Positions 16,089 through 25,335 of a stretch of DNA of 45,878 nt are shown here, one piece after another (the first letter of the stretch is position 1; each line of letters begins with the position of its first letter). A model generated the notes under the pieces. The model worked only from the letters and a program-made list of their open reading frames with translations. It was not told where the DNA came from and ran no database searches. Position numbers and translations under genes: made by a program. Source of the stretch: Candidatus Bathyarchaeota archaeon (lineage in GTDB: Archaea > Thermoproteota > Bathyarchaeia > Bathyarchaeales > DTEX01); assembly GCA_018396405.1 (NCBI GenBank), contig JAGTQD010000006.1:1-45878 (forward strand), written 5' to 3'.

Positions 16089-17393
16089 ATGGGGATACAC
16101 TTGATACCACAAGTAATACAGGATATTCTTAAGAGAATCGAGAATCTTAAGGAAGAGCTGGTTTCCCTTACATCAAACCTCATTAAATTTCAGACGATCT
16201 CTCCCCCAAGCAATACTCTTGAATGCGCTGAATATATTGTGTCTTATCTTGAGAAAATCGGTTTAGAGGCGAAGATTTATTCTAGGGAGAAAGGAAAGGC
16301 GAACGTCCACGTTAGAGTTCCAGGTGGATCTGAGAAGACGATTATTTGGCTCGGCCACTTGGATGTTGTTCCAGAGGGTAGGCATGAGGAGTGGGCTTAT
16401 GAACCATTTAGCGGATTCGTTGTCGGCGATAAGATATATGGCAGGGGGGCAAGTGATATGAAGGGCTCCTGCGCGGCAGCATTAATCGCGGCTGGAGTTT
16501 TAAGCGAAGTTAAGTGTGAGAATAAGGCTACAGTAGACTTCTGGTTTACGTGTGATGAAGAGGTTGGATCACGCGACGGGACTAGATGGCTTCTCGAGGC
16601 TGGCCTAATAAGGGGGGATGCATGCCTAATAGGCGACTCGCTCGCCAGAGATCCGATCTATGAACCATATATTGATGTTGGCTGCAGAGGCTATCTGCGC
16701 ATACTCTTAAAGGCTTTTGGAAAAACAGCCCATGCGAGCATGCCGTTTTATGGCGATAATGCTATAGAAAAACTGTTAGCTGCCATTGAAGTTGTAAAGA
16801 AGATTAGTGAGTATCGACTTAATATACCAGTAGAGATCGAGACTATCATTAAGTCGAGCACAGAGTATCTCCTCTCAAGAGAAGATTTAAATGAAAAGCA
16901 GAGAGATGCGATAAGGAAAATCTATTATTATCCAACGGTTAGCCTAACGATGATTAATGGGGGTGTGAAGATTAATGTTATCCCAGATTATGCCGAGGCA
17001 TCATTTGATATAAGAGTCACGCCTGGAGCCAATTTAGAAGAAATTTCTGGGCATATTGAGGAGCTTATCGCCCAGAGTGGTATAAGTGGTGTTAGTGTTA
17101 ATGTTATGGGCTTGGAAAGCGGGTACTATGAATCATGGGACTCAAACTTTGCGGCCAGCTTGAAAAAAGCCATTAAGCTCGTGACGGGTGTTGAGCCGAA
17201 GCCCAAAATACTCCTTGGCGCGACGGATGGTGTGCCTGTAAAAAGGGCTCTTAGGGTTCCATGCCTTGGTTTCGGCGCTGGCGTGGAGGAGCTTGCTCAC
17301 GCCCCAAATGAATATGTTACCATAGATGGGCTGCTTACGGCAACAAAAGTATACTCTATTCTACCATTAATCTTTGCTGGTCTCCGGGATTAA
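16089..17393 (+). CDS. M20 family metallopeptidase (ArgE/DapE type)
   Basis: A 434-residue di-zinc amidohydrolase. The metal-site motifs are present in order: WLGHLDVVPEG, GRGASDMKGSCAA, then FTCDEEVGSRDGT, and a late histidine in EELAHAPNEYV. The middle part with ITPGAN-like VTPGANLEEI and the CRGYLRILLKAFGKTAHAS region is the dimerisation domain. The exact substrate is open. Succinyl-diaminopimelate desuccinylase is one idea given nearby dap genes, but the DapL route found here does not need that step. Its stop overlaps the stop of the convergent flavoprotein gene by three bases. Confidence 0.85.
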   Translation: MGIHLIPQVIQDILKRIENLKEELVSLTSNLIKFQTISPPSNTLECAEYIVSYLEKIGLEAKIYSREKGKANVHVRVPGGSEKTIIWLGHLDVVPEGRHEEWAYEPFSGFVVGDKIYGRGASDMKGSCAAALIAAGVLSEVKCENKATVDFWFTCDEEVGSRDGTRWLLEAGLIRGDACLIGDSLARDPIYEPYIDVGCRGYLRILLKAFGKTAHASMPFYGDNAIEKLLAAIEVVKKISEYRLNIPVEIETIIKSSTEYLLSREDLNEKQRDAIRKIYYYPTVSLTMINGGVKINVIPDYAEASFDIRVTPGANLEEISGHIEELIAQSGISGVSVNVMGLESGYYESWDSNFAASLKKAIKLVTGVEPKPKILLGATDGVPVKRALRVPCLGFGAGVEELAHAPNEYVTIDGLLTATKVYSILPLIFAGLRD

Positions 17394-18790
17394 TCCTTCA
17401 ACCGCTTTACATGCTCCTTCTCTCTACGCATTATTTCCTCCGCCACGATTACCCCGCTGGCGCTCGCTTGAACAAGCCCACGGGTTATGCCAGCCCCATC
17501 CCCTATCGTAAACAGGTTCCTTATCCTAGTCTCTAAGTTCTCACTTAACTCAAGTCTCGATGAATAAAATTTAACCTCAACACCATATAGCAGAGTATCC
17601 TTTGAGTATATTCCCGGGGCAACTTTATCCAGAGCCATAAGCATCTCTTTAATATCAGTTAAATATCTATATGGTAGGACGAAGCTGAGGTCTCCGGGCG
17701 TTGCAACCTTGAGGGTTGGTTTAACGACACTCCGGCTTATTCTATCCTCAGTAGATCTCCTGCCCAATTCAAGGTCTCCTAAACGCTGGATTATCACGCC
17801 CCCGCTGAGGAGGTTTGCCAGCCTAGCAATATATTCTCCGTAGGCTATCGGCTCCCTGAACGGATATGTGAATGAAGTGCTAACGAGAACTGCGAAATTC
17901 GTGTTCTCGGTCTTTCTCTCAGCGTAGCTCTGTCCATTAACGCTTATCACGCCGCCATAGGACTCGGTGATAACCTCACCATAAGGATTAACACAGAAGG
18001 TTCTAACCTGATCGTCAAAGGCCTTTGAATAATATATAAACTTAGGCTCGTATAGAACGTTTGTCAGTTCCTCCATCGTCACCGCTAGAACCTCAACCCT
18101 AACACCGACATCAACAGGATTATTTAGCGTTTTCAGCCCGAGTGATTGAGCCTCACTTTTAAGCCACTCCGCCCCACTTCTACCAGGAGCAACAATAACA
18201 TACTTCCCATAAATTTTTTCGCCATCACTTGTCTCAATCCCTAAGACGACATCATTCTTCACGATAAGACTCTTAACTTCCGTCCTAGTCCTCACCTCAA
18301 CTCTATTATTTAGGTCTTTGCGGATTCTCTGAAGAACCTCTGCGCACTTCTCTGTCCCAAGATGCCTAATCCTCTGCTTAACTAGGATTAAGCCTGCTAG
18401 AGAAGCCTTCCTCTCAATCCTCTCAACGGCATCGACGTCATCACCATAAACCTTCTGTGGCCCACCATACCTAACATAAACATTATCAACATAGTTGATC
18501 AGCTTCGTAAGCCTTTCTTCGCCAATATACTCGCTTAGCCAACCGCCAACTGAAGGGGAGAGGGTGAGTTTCCCATCGCTGAATGCCCCAGCGCCACCCC
18601 AGCCGGAGAGTAGAGAGCAAGGATTACATTTTAAGCACCCAAGACCCCTACTCGCTGGACACCTACGCTTATCAATATCCGACCCCTTATCAAGCATAAG
18701 GATTTTAAGATCAGTATTGTTTGAGAGCTCTAGAGCTGAAAATATTCCAGCCGGGCCTGCCCCAACAATTATCACATCATACCTCTGCAA
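17390..18790 (-). CDS. FAD-dependent oxidoreductase (COG2509-like)
   Basis: A 466-residue flavoprotein. It begins with the FAD-binding YDVIIVGAGPAGIFSALEL and ends with FTIGDGAGITRGLVQASASG, the second FAD contact. Between them is a cysteine-rich stretch, RRCPASRGLGCLKCNPCSLL followed by GWGGAGAFSDGKL, which is typical of the uncharacterised FAD-dependent dehydrogenase family. The four cysteines may bind a metal or cluster, but that is a guess. The substrate is unknown. It stands alone between convergent and same-strand genes. Confidence 0.85.
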   Translation of the reverse strand: MQRYDVIIVGAGPAGIFSALELSNNTDLKILMLDKGSDIDKRRCPASRGLGCLKCNPCSLLSGWGGAGAFSDGKLTLSPSVGGWLSEYIGEERLTKLINYVDNVYVRYGGPQKVYGDDVDAVERIERKASLAGLILVKQRIRHLGTEKCAEVLQRIRKDLNNRVEVRTRTEVKSLIVKNDVVLGIETSDGEKIYGKYVIVAPGRSGAEWLKSEAQSLGLKTLNNPVDVGVRVEVLAVTMEELTNVLYEPKFIYYSKAFDDQVRTFCVNPYGEVITESYGGVISVNGQSYAERKTENTNFAVLVSTSFTYPFREPIAYGEYIARLANLLSGGVIIQRLGDLELGRRSTEDRISRSVVKPTLKVATPGDLSFVLPYRYLTDIKEMLMALDKVAPGIYSKDTLLYGVEVKFYSSRLELSENLETRIRNLFTIGDGAGITRGLVQASASGVIVAEEIMRREKEHVKRLKD

Positions 18791-18864
18791 GATTCATCAT
18801 CCAAAAGGAAACTAGGTTACTAGAAAGGATATAAATTATTTGTGCGAAGAAAGTCCTGGGGATA

Positions 18865-20034
18865 CTAAAGCGTTAATGCCCTCTTAATTCTCTCGCATGC
18901 CTCCTCTATACGCTCTTTTGGCTGAGTTATAGAGAACCTTATATAACCTTCGCCATACTTCCCAAAACCTATTCCAGGGGAGACTACTACCCCAACCTCA
19001 AGGAGCTTTGAGGCGAACTCCATGGAGCTGCCGCCGCACTTCGCCCAGACGTAGAATGTTGCCAATGGCTTCTTAACCTTGAGACCAGCCTCATTTAAGC
19101 CTCTGACTAATATATCTCTTCTCTCCATGTAAACCCTATTCATCCATTTTACATACTCAGGCGGCTCGCCTTTAACGTAGCTTTGAAGGGCTCTTGCCGC
19201 AACCTTCTGAGTATATACTGGCGGCCCAGAATCTATCTGGGACTTAACTTTCACAAGACCACTTATTAACTCGCTATTTCCCACAGCAAACCCTATCCTA
19301 TCGCCTGTCATATTAAAGGTTTTAGAACATGAATGGAATTCTATGGCAACATCTATAGCGCCGTCAACCTCAAGTATGCTTGGAGCCTTATAACCATCAA
19401 ACGTTATCTCGGAATAAGCGTTATCATAGCATATAATTATATTCTTCTCCCTAGCCAAGTCAACTATAGCCTTTAGATCCTCTTTGGTCATAACACTTCC
19501 CGTCGGGTTATTTGGGTAATTCAGGTACATCATCTTTATACCGCTGATGTCGAGCGACTCTAAATCTGGCTTAAAATCGTTCTCCTCTAAAAGGGGCATT
19601 GAAACCGGGATACCATCATTCAGTAGTGTGGCACCGTTAGCGTAAACCGGGTATGCTGGGTCTGGCACAAGAACTTTATCACCAGGGTTAACGAAGGCTC
19701 TAGCAAAGTTCGCTAGCCCCTCCTTCGAACCTATTAGCGCTATAACCTCCTTTTGCGGGTCTAAATCTACGCCAAAACGCTCCTTATACCATTCTGTGAC
19801 AGCCTCACGGAAAAATGGTTCTCCCTGACTAAAGGAGTAATTATGATTCTTCGGGTTCGAGCTCTCCTCTCTAAGCGCCTCCAGAACGAATGGTGGGGGT
19901 GGGAGGTCGGGGTCACCTATACTCAAAGATATTATGTCAACGCCCTGCTTCCGCTTCTCAATTATTATCTTCTCGAGCTCAGCGAAAAGGTATGGCGGAA
20001 GCCTCTTAACCCTATCAGCCAACTGGAACCTCAA
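18865..20034 (-). CDS. dapL: LL-diaminopimelate aminotransferase
   Basis: A PLP enzyme that makes LL-diaminopimelate directly from tetrahydrodipicolinate and glutamate, skipping the acyl-blocked route. The fold-type I signature is clear: LSIGDPDLPPPPFV, SKEGLANFARAFVNPGDKVL, MMYLNYPNNPTG, ICYDNAYSEI, and the PLP lysine in HSCSKTFNMTGDRIG (K238). Length (389) is normal. It starts within the last four bases of dapF (ATGA), so the two are surely one unit. Closely related aminotransferases differ in substrate; the dapF partner supports this call. Confidence 0.9.
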   Translation of the reverse strand: MRFQLADRVKRLPPYLFAELEKIIIEKRKQGVDIISLSIGDPDLPPPPFVLEALREESSNPKNHNYSFSQGEPFFREAVTEWYKERFGVDLDPQKEVIALIGSKEGLANFARAFVNPGDKVLVPDPAYPVYANGATLLNDGIPVSMPLLEENDFKPDLESLDISGIKMMYLNYPNNPTGSVMTKEDLKAIVDLAREKNIIICYDNAYSEITFDGYKAPSILEVDGAIDVAIEFHSCSKTFNMTGDRIGFAVGNSELISGLVKVKSQIDSGPPVYTQKVAARALQSYVKGEPPEYVKWMNRVYMERRDILVRGLNEAGLKVKKPLATFYVWAKCGGSSMEFASKLLEVGVVVSPGIGFGKYGEGYIRFSITQPKERIEEACERIKRALTL

Positions 20035-20897
20035 ATAAACCCCTCCAACTCAAATACACCCTCATAAACCTTTTCAGCTGGTCCAATCAGAAATATTTTA
20101 TTGTTAGCCTCATCATATTTTATTTTTAGCTCTCCGCCCGGAAGGTGGACAACGCATTCGCTGTTTAATAGGCCGAGAATTCTCCCAGCCACGACGCTTG
20201 CGCAGGCCCCTGTGCCACATGCAAGAGTTTCTCCGACACCTCTCTCCCAAACCCTAACCTTAATTAGGTCAGGTCTCACAATCTGGACAAACTCCACATT
20301 CGTTCTCTTTGGAAAAAGGCTGTGTCTCTCTATCTTTGGGCCATAAAATTCAACTCGGAAACTTTCAACATTCTCAACGAAGATTATGCAGTGAGGGTTA
20401 CCGACAGATAGGCATGTCGCTTTAAACTTCTCTCCATCGACATTAAGATCCTCATTTATGAATTTGTCCTCGCCCAAAACTGGTATCTTCTCCCTATCAA
20501 AAATCGGGGAGCCCATATCAACAGTTACAGATGATACTCTTCCGCCAGCAATATAGAGGCTAACGCTCTTAATGCCCGCTAAAGTCTCCACGCTTAATTC
20601 GCTTTTACCTATAATGCCGCTTTCATAACAGTATTTCGCTAGGCATCTTATACCGTTGCCGCACATCTCAGCCTCACTCCCATCGGCATTAAAAATCCTC
20701 ATCTTAACGTCGGCAACACTAGAGTTATAGAGGAGGAGAAGACCGTCAGCGCCGATAGAGAACCTCCTCCTACAAAGTTTCTGGGCCAGAGAACTCAATA
20801 TTCTATCATCTATTTTCTCATCTCTATTATCAATTAGAATATAATCGTTTCCCAATCCATGCATTTTCCAGAAGGGTATTCTCACCACATTGCCCAC
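20031..20897 (-). CDS. dapF: Diaminopimelate epimerase
   Basis: Cofactor-free epimerase that converts LL- to meso-diaminopimelate on the way to lysine. Both catalytic cysteines are visible: C79 in AEMCGNGIRC and C227 in ETLACGTGACASVV. The N-terminal KMHGLGNDYILID and the middle VGNPHCIIFVEN are also family marks. The 288-residue length is usual. With dapL it shows that this organism makes lysine by the diaminopimelate pathway and not only by the LysW-aminoadipate route common in cultured Crenarchaeota. Confidence 0.96.
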   Translation of the reverse strand: MGNVVRIPFWKMHGLGNDYILIDNRDEKIDDRILSSLAQKLCRRRFSIGADGLLLLYNSSVADVKMRIFNADGSEAEMCGNGIRCLAKYCYESGIIGKSELSVETLAGIKSVSLYIAGGRVSSVTVDMGSPIFDREKIPVLGEDKFINEDLNVDGEKFKATCLSVGNPHCIIFVENVESFRVEFYGPKIERHSLFPKRTNVEFVQIVRPDLIKVRVWERGVGETLACGTGACASVVAGRILGLLNSECVVHLPGGELKIKYDEANNKIFLIGPAEKVYEGVFELEGFI

Positions 20898-20925
20898 CGT
20901 ATCAGCAGATAGCCCAGCACTAATA

Positions 20926-20950
20926 TAAGCCTTAGTTTAAGGAAGGCTTA
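20926..20950. promoter_or_regulatory. 8-bp inverted repeat between dapF and the NifU-like gene
   Basis: TAAGCCTT at 20926-20933 and AAGGCTTA at 20943-20950 are exact reverse complements with a 9-base spacer; an inner pair CCTTA/TAAGG is nested in it. The right arm runs into CTTAAATATGAA, the likely TATA box of the plus-strand gene. A regulator bound here could affect either divergent gene. Confidence 0.4.
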
Positions 20951-20989
20951 AATATGAATGGAATAACATGGTTATATAAGTGATGAGAA

Positions 20990-21211
20990 ATGAAGGATGA
21001 GATTGAAAGGGCGATAGAGGAGATAAGACCAGTACTGAGGGCCGATGGCGGGGATATAGAGCTAGTTGACGTCACGGAGGACGGCGTGGTTAAGATAAGG
21101 CTTAAGGGAGCATGCGCTGGTTGTCCATTTTCGATGATTACCATACGATACAACGTTGAAAGATATCTGAGGTATAAAGTGCCACAAATAAAAGAGGTTA
21201 TAGTTGTTTAG
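20990..21211 (+). CDS. NifU-like C-terminal domain protein (Fe-S carrier)
   Basis: A 73-residue stand-alone Nfu domain, which holds and delivers iron-sulphur clusters. The marks are RPVLRADGGDIELVDVTEDG and the cluster-binding GACAGCPFSM with C42 and C45. This is the usual size for the single-domain archaeal form. The ATG at 20990 follows GTGATGAG. It is convergent with ilvE and divergent from dapF, so probably a single-gene transcript. Confidence 0.92.
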   Translation: MKDEIERAIEEIRPVLRADGGDIELVDVTEDGVVKIRLKGACAGCPFSMITIRYNVERYLRYKVPQIKEVIVV

Positions 21212-21223
21212 CAATAGCTAGGC

Positions 21224-22138
21224 CTATGAAGATTGCTGATATATTGGTACTCCCTCCCTTGGATCTTGAACAATCTTCGTAAACTCCTCCCATATTCTCC
21301 TGGTTATTTCACCCATTCCTCCAGTACCTATCTTCCGCTTATTGATCTCACTAATCGGCATGATCTCAGCGCCAGTTCCGGTTAAGAATGCTTCATCTGC
21401 ACAAAATAGTTCTGTAATAGTAATATTTTTCTCGATAACCTCATACCCAAGTTTAGCAGCTATCTTCTTAACAACGCTTGCAGTTATTCCAGGTAAGGCT
21501 CCACTAGATCTTGGCGGAGTATAAATTTTTCCGTCCTTAACTATAAATATGTTCTCACCAGTAGCTTCACAAACAAATCCATTCTTATCTAAAATTATCG
21601 CCTCGTCAGCCCCAGCATTATTAGCTTCGATCTTAGCCAATATACTGTTTAGGTAGTTTAGGGATTTTATTTCGTGGGATGTCGCATCAACTGGATCCCT
21701 TCTAACCCAAGATATTATTGTGCTTATGCCTTCTTTACGCTTCTTTTCGTCGTAGAGTCTTAGCATAGGCACAGTTATTATTATGACTGATGGTTTAGAG
21801 CATTTTCTTGGATCTAGTCCAAGATCGCCAACGCCTCTAGTGACGACCAGTCTAATGTAGGCGTCACGTAGATTATTCCTTCTTAATGTTTCTAAAACTG
21901 CGTTTATCATCTCTTCTTTCGTCATGGGTATATTGAGCATTATCGCGTGGGCCGACTCATATAGCCTGTCTATATGCTCCTTAAGCTTAAAGACAACACC
22001 ATTATATGCGCGTATACCTTCGAAGACACCGTCTCCGTATAGAAAACCATGATCAAAAACAGATATTTTTGCCTCATTCTTTGGATAATATTTACCATCA
22101 ATGTATACTAAGAGATCATGATCCAACATTCGTGTCAT
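21224..22138 (-). CDS. ilvE: Branched-chain amino acid aminotransferase
   Basis: Fold-type IV PLP aminotransferase for the last step of valine, leucine and isoleucine synthesis. The N-terminal [20 protein letters not shown], the [14 protein letters not shown] block, [13 protein letters not shown], and the PLP lysine in [15 protein letters not shown] (K158) are all present. Glu in [12 protein letters not shown] is the usual partner. At 304 residues it is full length. ATG 22138 is nearly leaderless with respect to the likely promoter; an in-frame ATG three codons on (22129), behind AGGGG, is an alternative. Confidence 0.93.
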   Translation of the reverse strand: MTRMLDHDLLVYIDGKYYPKNEAKISVFDHGFLYGDGVFEGIRAYNGVVFKLKEHIDRLYESAHAIMLNIPMTKEEMINAVLETLRRNNLRDAYIRLVVTRGVGDLGLDPRKCSKPSVIIITVPMLRLYDEKKRKEGISTIISWVRRDPVDATSHEIKSLNYLNSILAKIEANNAGADEAIILDKNGFVCEATGENIFIVKDGKIYTPPRSSGALPGITASVVKKIAAKLGYEVIEKNITITELFCADEAFLTGTGAEIMPISEINKRKIGTGGMGEITRRIWEEFTKIVQDPREGVPIYQQSS

Positions 22139-22164
22139 CCCCTAACCTAATGACATAATTTAAA

Positions 22165-22182
22165 GCATAAAGAATTTTATGC
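22165..22182. promoter_or_regulatory. Palindrome upstream of ilvE
   Basis: GCATAAAGAATTTTATGC has perfect 7-bp arms and a 4-base centre. It sits just upstream of the likely ilvE TATA box (CTTTAAATTA on the minus strand, about 22155-22164), in the BRE/activator position, and also shortly after the thrS stop. It may be an amino-acid-responsive regulator site or a thrS 3' hairpin. Confidence 0.4.
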
Positions 22183-22204
22183 ATGTATCTTAAAATTAAT
22201 TCTT

Positions 22205-24079
22205 TCATCTATGGAAGCGCGGCCTCTTTGATAGGGCTGCTGGCATGGTTAATGGCTTAAATGGTTTTCCAGAAGTCTCCTTCTTTATTTCATCTATGAG
22301 ATCTTCTAGGCGCATCTTCCTTATCTTTTGTTCCCCCACTAAACGCCTATCCCTAACGGCCAGTAGACCAGTAGAAACTTCCTCCTTGCCTATAACAACT
22401 ATATAGGGTATCCACTCCATCTCAGCCTCCCTAATCTTCCTCTGCATAGTTAACGGTCTATCGTCCCAGTCAACCCTAATATTGTGCCTCGCTATCTCCT
22501 CAGTTATCTTCTCGCACTCACTATAGAAATCTTCGTTTATTGGTATAATTCTGACTTGTGTCGGCGAGAGCCAGAGGGGTAGCATCGGCACACTTCCACT
22601 CTTATAAACTCTATAGGCTTTTTCGAGAAGAGCATATATGTCTCTCTCAATGGCGCCGCTTGGCGAGCAGTGTAGGATTAGCGGAGTCTTCCTCTCACCC
22701 TTTTCGTCCACATAATATATCCCATATCTCTCAGCGTTCTCTACATCTATTTGGTCTGTTGATAGGGCTGACGCCTTATCCAAATTATCAATAAAGTTGA
22801 ACTCCCACTTTAGAACAAAGTAGAAGAAGCGCTCCTCCCACATCTCGACAAGGGCTGGCTTACCAAATATTTTTACAAGCGATACTATAAAGTCTCTGTT
22901 TGATTCGTAGAAGTTTTTTGTGAACCTTATAGCCATCTCATAATCATCGCGTGTCAACCCAATCCCTTCAAGAACCTCCATGCTCAGCTTAAGTCTCTTT
23001 ATAACCTCCTCCTTAACCTGCTCCATATCAGCGCATAAGGCATGGCAATCCGGCATCGTGAAGGCTCTTAACCTCCTTAGCCCAGCGAGCTCACCGCTCT
23101 TCTCCCTCCTAAAGCTGTAGTGCGTCATCTCATAGATTCTTAGTGGCAGGTGCTTGTATGAGATCTGTGCGTCGCTGAGCATGAGGAATTGGCCGAAGCA
23201 TGCGCTAAAGCGGAGGAATAGATCCTTATCCTCAGACTTAACTATGTATTGGCGGGCTGGAAACCTATGGAGGTAGCTTGCGAGGGCTGGGTGATTAATA
23301 TCATACATGATTGGAGTCTCAACTTTAAGTGCGCCATAAGCTATAACTTTCTCCGTCACATACTCCTCTATAAGCGACTTTATAAGCTCCCCCTTCGGAT
23401 ACCACCTAAAATTACCTGGATCGCTTGCCTCCTCATAATCGGCTATCTCAAGCTTCCTCATTAATAATGTATGTGGAGGTTGCTGGTGAACAACCCTGGA
23501 CTTCGCCATCTCATAGCTGGCAAGCTTCTTTAAATTTTCATATCCAACGAAGTCGAACTCTTCAACGGGAATCATCTCGCCATCCGGCTTAAGTATAAAC
23601 CAGTAAGATTTAAGCTTCTCCTCAGCCTCTAGGGCTCTAGAGACTATCTCCTCCTTAGCAGTTTTTCCCTCAGCCAATATCGACTTAAACTGCTCTGCTA
23701 GGGGGTGCCCCTTCACCGAAATTGAGAATTCCTTGCACCATCCAAAGGGCGCCCTATAAACCTCTATGCCTAACTCCCGCGCATAGGACTCCATCTCCCT
23801 CAGGATCTTAATGGCTTCTGAGGGGCTTGCCAGATCCGCGCTTAAGTGGGCGTATGGATAAATTAATATGCGATTCGCTTTCACCTTATCCAGAAATTCT
23901 TTAATCTCGTTTATAGCCCTATAAGCGTTTTCAGGGGTATCTCCCTTCTCAATGCATGTGAAGAGGACTACTACCTCCTCCAGCCGGTATACTTTAGGCT
24001 CAGCTTCCTCGGCTATCGCTATCTCCTTCTCAACCGGGCGATACTCAATAAAGTTTGAGTGAAGCTGTAGTATCTTCAA
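22205..24079 (-). CDS. thrS: Threonyl-tRNA synthetase, archaeal type
   Basis: Class II synthetase of 624 residues. Residues 1 to about 145 form the archaeal editing domain related to D-amino-acid deacylases (KILQLHSNFIEYRPV, ILIYPYAHLSADLASP, YRAPFGWCKEFSISVKGHPL), which clears mischarged serine. The catalytic core contains FRWYPKGELIKSLIEEY (motif 1 region), RFSACFGQFLM (motif 2 area), and HCSPSGAIERDIYALLE (motif 3). The end holds an anticodon-binding domain with VRIIPINEDFY and VDWDDRPLTMQRKIREAE. It is followed by ilvE on the same strand. Confidence 0.97.
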   Translation of the reverse strand: MKILQLHSNFIEYRPVEKEIAIAEEAEPKVYRLEEVVVLFTCIEKGDTPENAYRAINEIKEFLDKVKANRILIYPYAHLSADLASPSEAIKILREMESYARELGIEVYRAPFGWCKEFSISVKGHPLAEQFKSILAEGKTAKEEIVSRALEAEEKLKSYWFILKPDGEMIPVEEFDFVGYENLKKLASYEMAKSRVVHQQPPHTLLMRKLEIADYEEASDPGNFRWYPKGELIKSLIEEYVTEKVIAYGALKVETPIMYDINHPALASYLHRFPARQYIVKSEDKDLFLRFSACFGQFLMLSDAQISYKHLPLRIYEMTHYSFRREKSGELAGLRRLRAFTMPDCHALCADMEQVKEEVIKRLKLSMEVLEGIGLTRDDYEMAIRFTKNFYESNRDFIVSLVKIFGKPALVEMWEERFFYFVLKWEFNFIDNLDKASALSTDQIDVENAERYGIYYVDEKGERKTPLILHCSPSGAIERDIYALLEKAYRVYKSGSVPMLPLWLSPTQVRIIPINEDFYSECEKITEEIARHNIRVDWDDRPLTMQRKIREAEMEWIPYIVVIGKEEVSTGLLAVRDRRLVGEQKIRKMRLEDLIDEIKKETSGKPFKPLTMPAALSKRPRFHR

Positions 24080-24151
24080 GGATCATTCACGACCGTTGAG
24101 TAACTACTTAGGTGATTATGCATTCAAAGATAATAATTTTTTGAGGTGAAG

Positions 24152-24361
24152 CTAGGGGACAATCTTACGCCATTTCTCAATAATTTTATCCTTCTTAGAC
24201 GCCCTCTTATATTCCTTGTAATGATCTTTGCATAAATATGCTCTTCTACCCTCATTAATTTTTAGACCAGTAGCTCTAGCCTTCTCAGCGCTCAGGGATT
24301 TAATAGCCTCTTTATCGCATCCTTCCACACTACATTTAGTGCCCTTTGAAACCTTACCCAT
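24152..24361 (-). CDS. Small zinc-binding archaeal protein, unknown function
   Basis: A basic 69-residue protein. KCSVEGCDKEA gives one Cys pair and YLCKDHYKEY a Cys-x2-His pair, so a single zinc finger is likely. The rest is lysine-rich with a helical C-terminus (KDKIIEKWRKIVP). I prefer ATG 24361: the likely TATA box CTTAAATATACC at 24394-24405 would start transcription near 24374, downstream of the other ATG at 24391. I recall similar short proteins in other archaea but no known role; nucleic-acid binding is a reasonable guess. Confidence 0.65.
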   Translation of the reverse strand: MGKVSKGTKCSVEGCDKEAIKSLSAEKARATGLKINEGRRAYLCKDHYKEYKRASKKDKIIEKWRKIVP

Positions 24362-24399
24362 AAACTTAACCCCTACTCCAGCCCACTTCATAGGTATAT

Positions 24400-25314
24400 T
24401 TAAGTAGTGACTTCAGTAACCATTTTGTAAACGCGCTCAGCCCTCTCATAAATTCTCTTTCTCCCCTTAAAGCCTTTTGGCCCAACTTCCTCAACCGCGA
24501 AGGAGGCTGCTGATGAGCCAACGGATGCGCACCATAATATATCCGCCCCTCTAACATATTCGGCTAGGAAGCCGCCTATAAACGAGTCGCCTGCACCGGT
24601 AGGATCCACGATCTTCTTCGGTTGAGCTGCTGGAACATAAAAAACTCTATCACCAAGAGATATGTATGCTCCACCTCCACCAATAGTGGCTATCGCCACT
24701 TTAACGCCGAAGTCTATGGCTTTTCTGAGAGATTTAAAGATGTTGTCTAATCCAGTCAGAGTCTTTAATTCCTCCACCGAAGCCTTCAGGATCTCAACAT
24801 GCTTAAGAAAAGATAGATCGCCTATTATCTGTAATAAGACTTTGCCATTATTATCAAATCGTCTTAGTAGGCCCTGGGGGTCAAGTGAGATTGTGGGGAC
24901 TAAGTTAGCTACTTCCTCTATTAAAGTTGTGGATACTTCGTTAGCTATTGGTGATATATGGAGAGCCTTGGCTTTTAAGCCCTCTATGTCTTCGACGCAT
25001 ATTGGCGGCGCTCTATTCTTAAGGAATATGTCTCTACTGCTATCCGCATAGTATATTATTAGAAAACTTGTTGTCTTCGAAGTCTCATCTATTCTGAGCC
25101 GACTTAAGTCTATACCTTGCCTCCTAAGCCATCTTAAATATTTTTCTGGGAAATCTCCGCCAACATTAGATACGACCGACACTTCTGCACCAATCTTTTT
25201 AGCGGAGAGAGATGTATATGTTGGAGGCCCGCCAAGCCTCATCTTAGGCTTTGCCTCGCCTGGAAGAAGAATAAAGTCTATTGAAAAGTGGCCCACAGTA
25301 ACCAAGTCGAACAT
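24400..25314 (-). CDS. PfkB/ribokinase family sugar kinase
   Basis: A 304-residue carbohydrate kinase. The N-terminal VTVGHFSIDFIL and MRLGGPPTYTSLSAKKIGAE form the sugar-binding part with the GG signature. The C-terminal KKIVDPTGAGDSFIGGFLAEY carries the catalytic aspartate and anion hole. Residues around TIGGGGAYISLGD are also typical. The substrate is unknown. Since inositol metabolism is rich in this window, myo-inositol kinase is one possibility, alongside ribokinase- or fructokinase-like activities, but nothing in the sequence decides it. Confidence 0.85.
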   Translation of the reverse strand: MFDLVTVGHFSIDFILLPGEAKPKMRLGGPPTYTSLSAKKIGAEVSVVSNVGGDFPEKYLRWLRRQGIDLSRLRIDETSKTTSFLIIYYADSSRDIFLKNRAPPICVEDIEGLKAKALHISPIANEVSTTLIEEVANLVPTISLDPQGLLRRFDNNGKVLLQIIGDLSFLKHVEILKASVEELKTLTGLDNIFKSLRKAIDFGVKVAIATIGGGGAYISLGDRVFYVPAAQPKKIVDPTGAGDSFIGGFLAEYVRGADILWCASVGSSAASFAVEEVGPKGFKGRKRIYERAERVYKMVTEVTT

Positions 25315-25335
25315 TTTTATCTCCCCAAACTCGGT

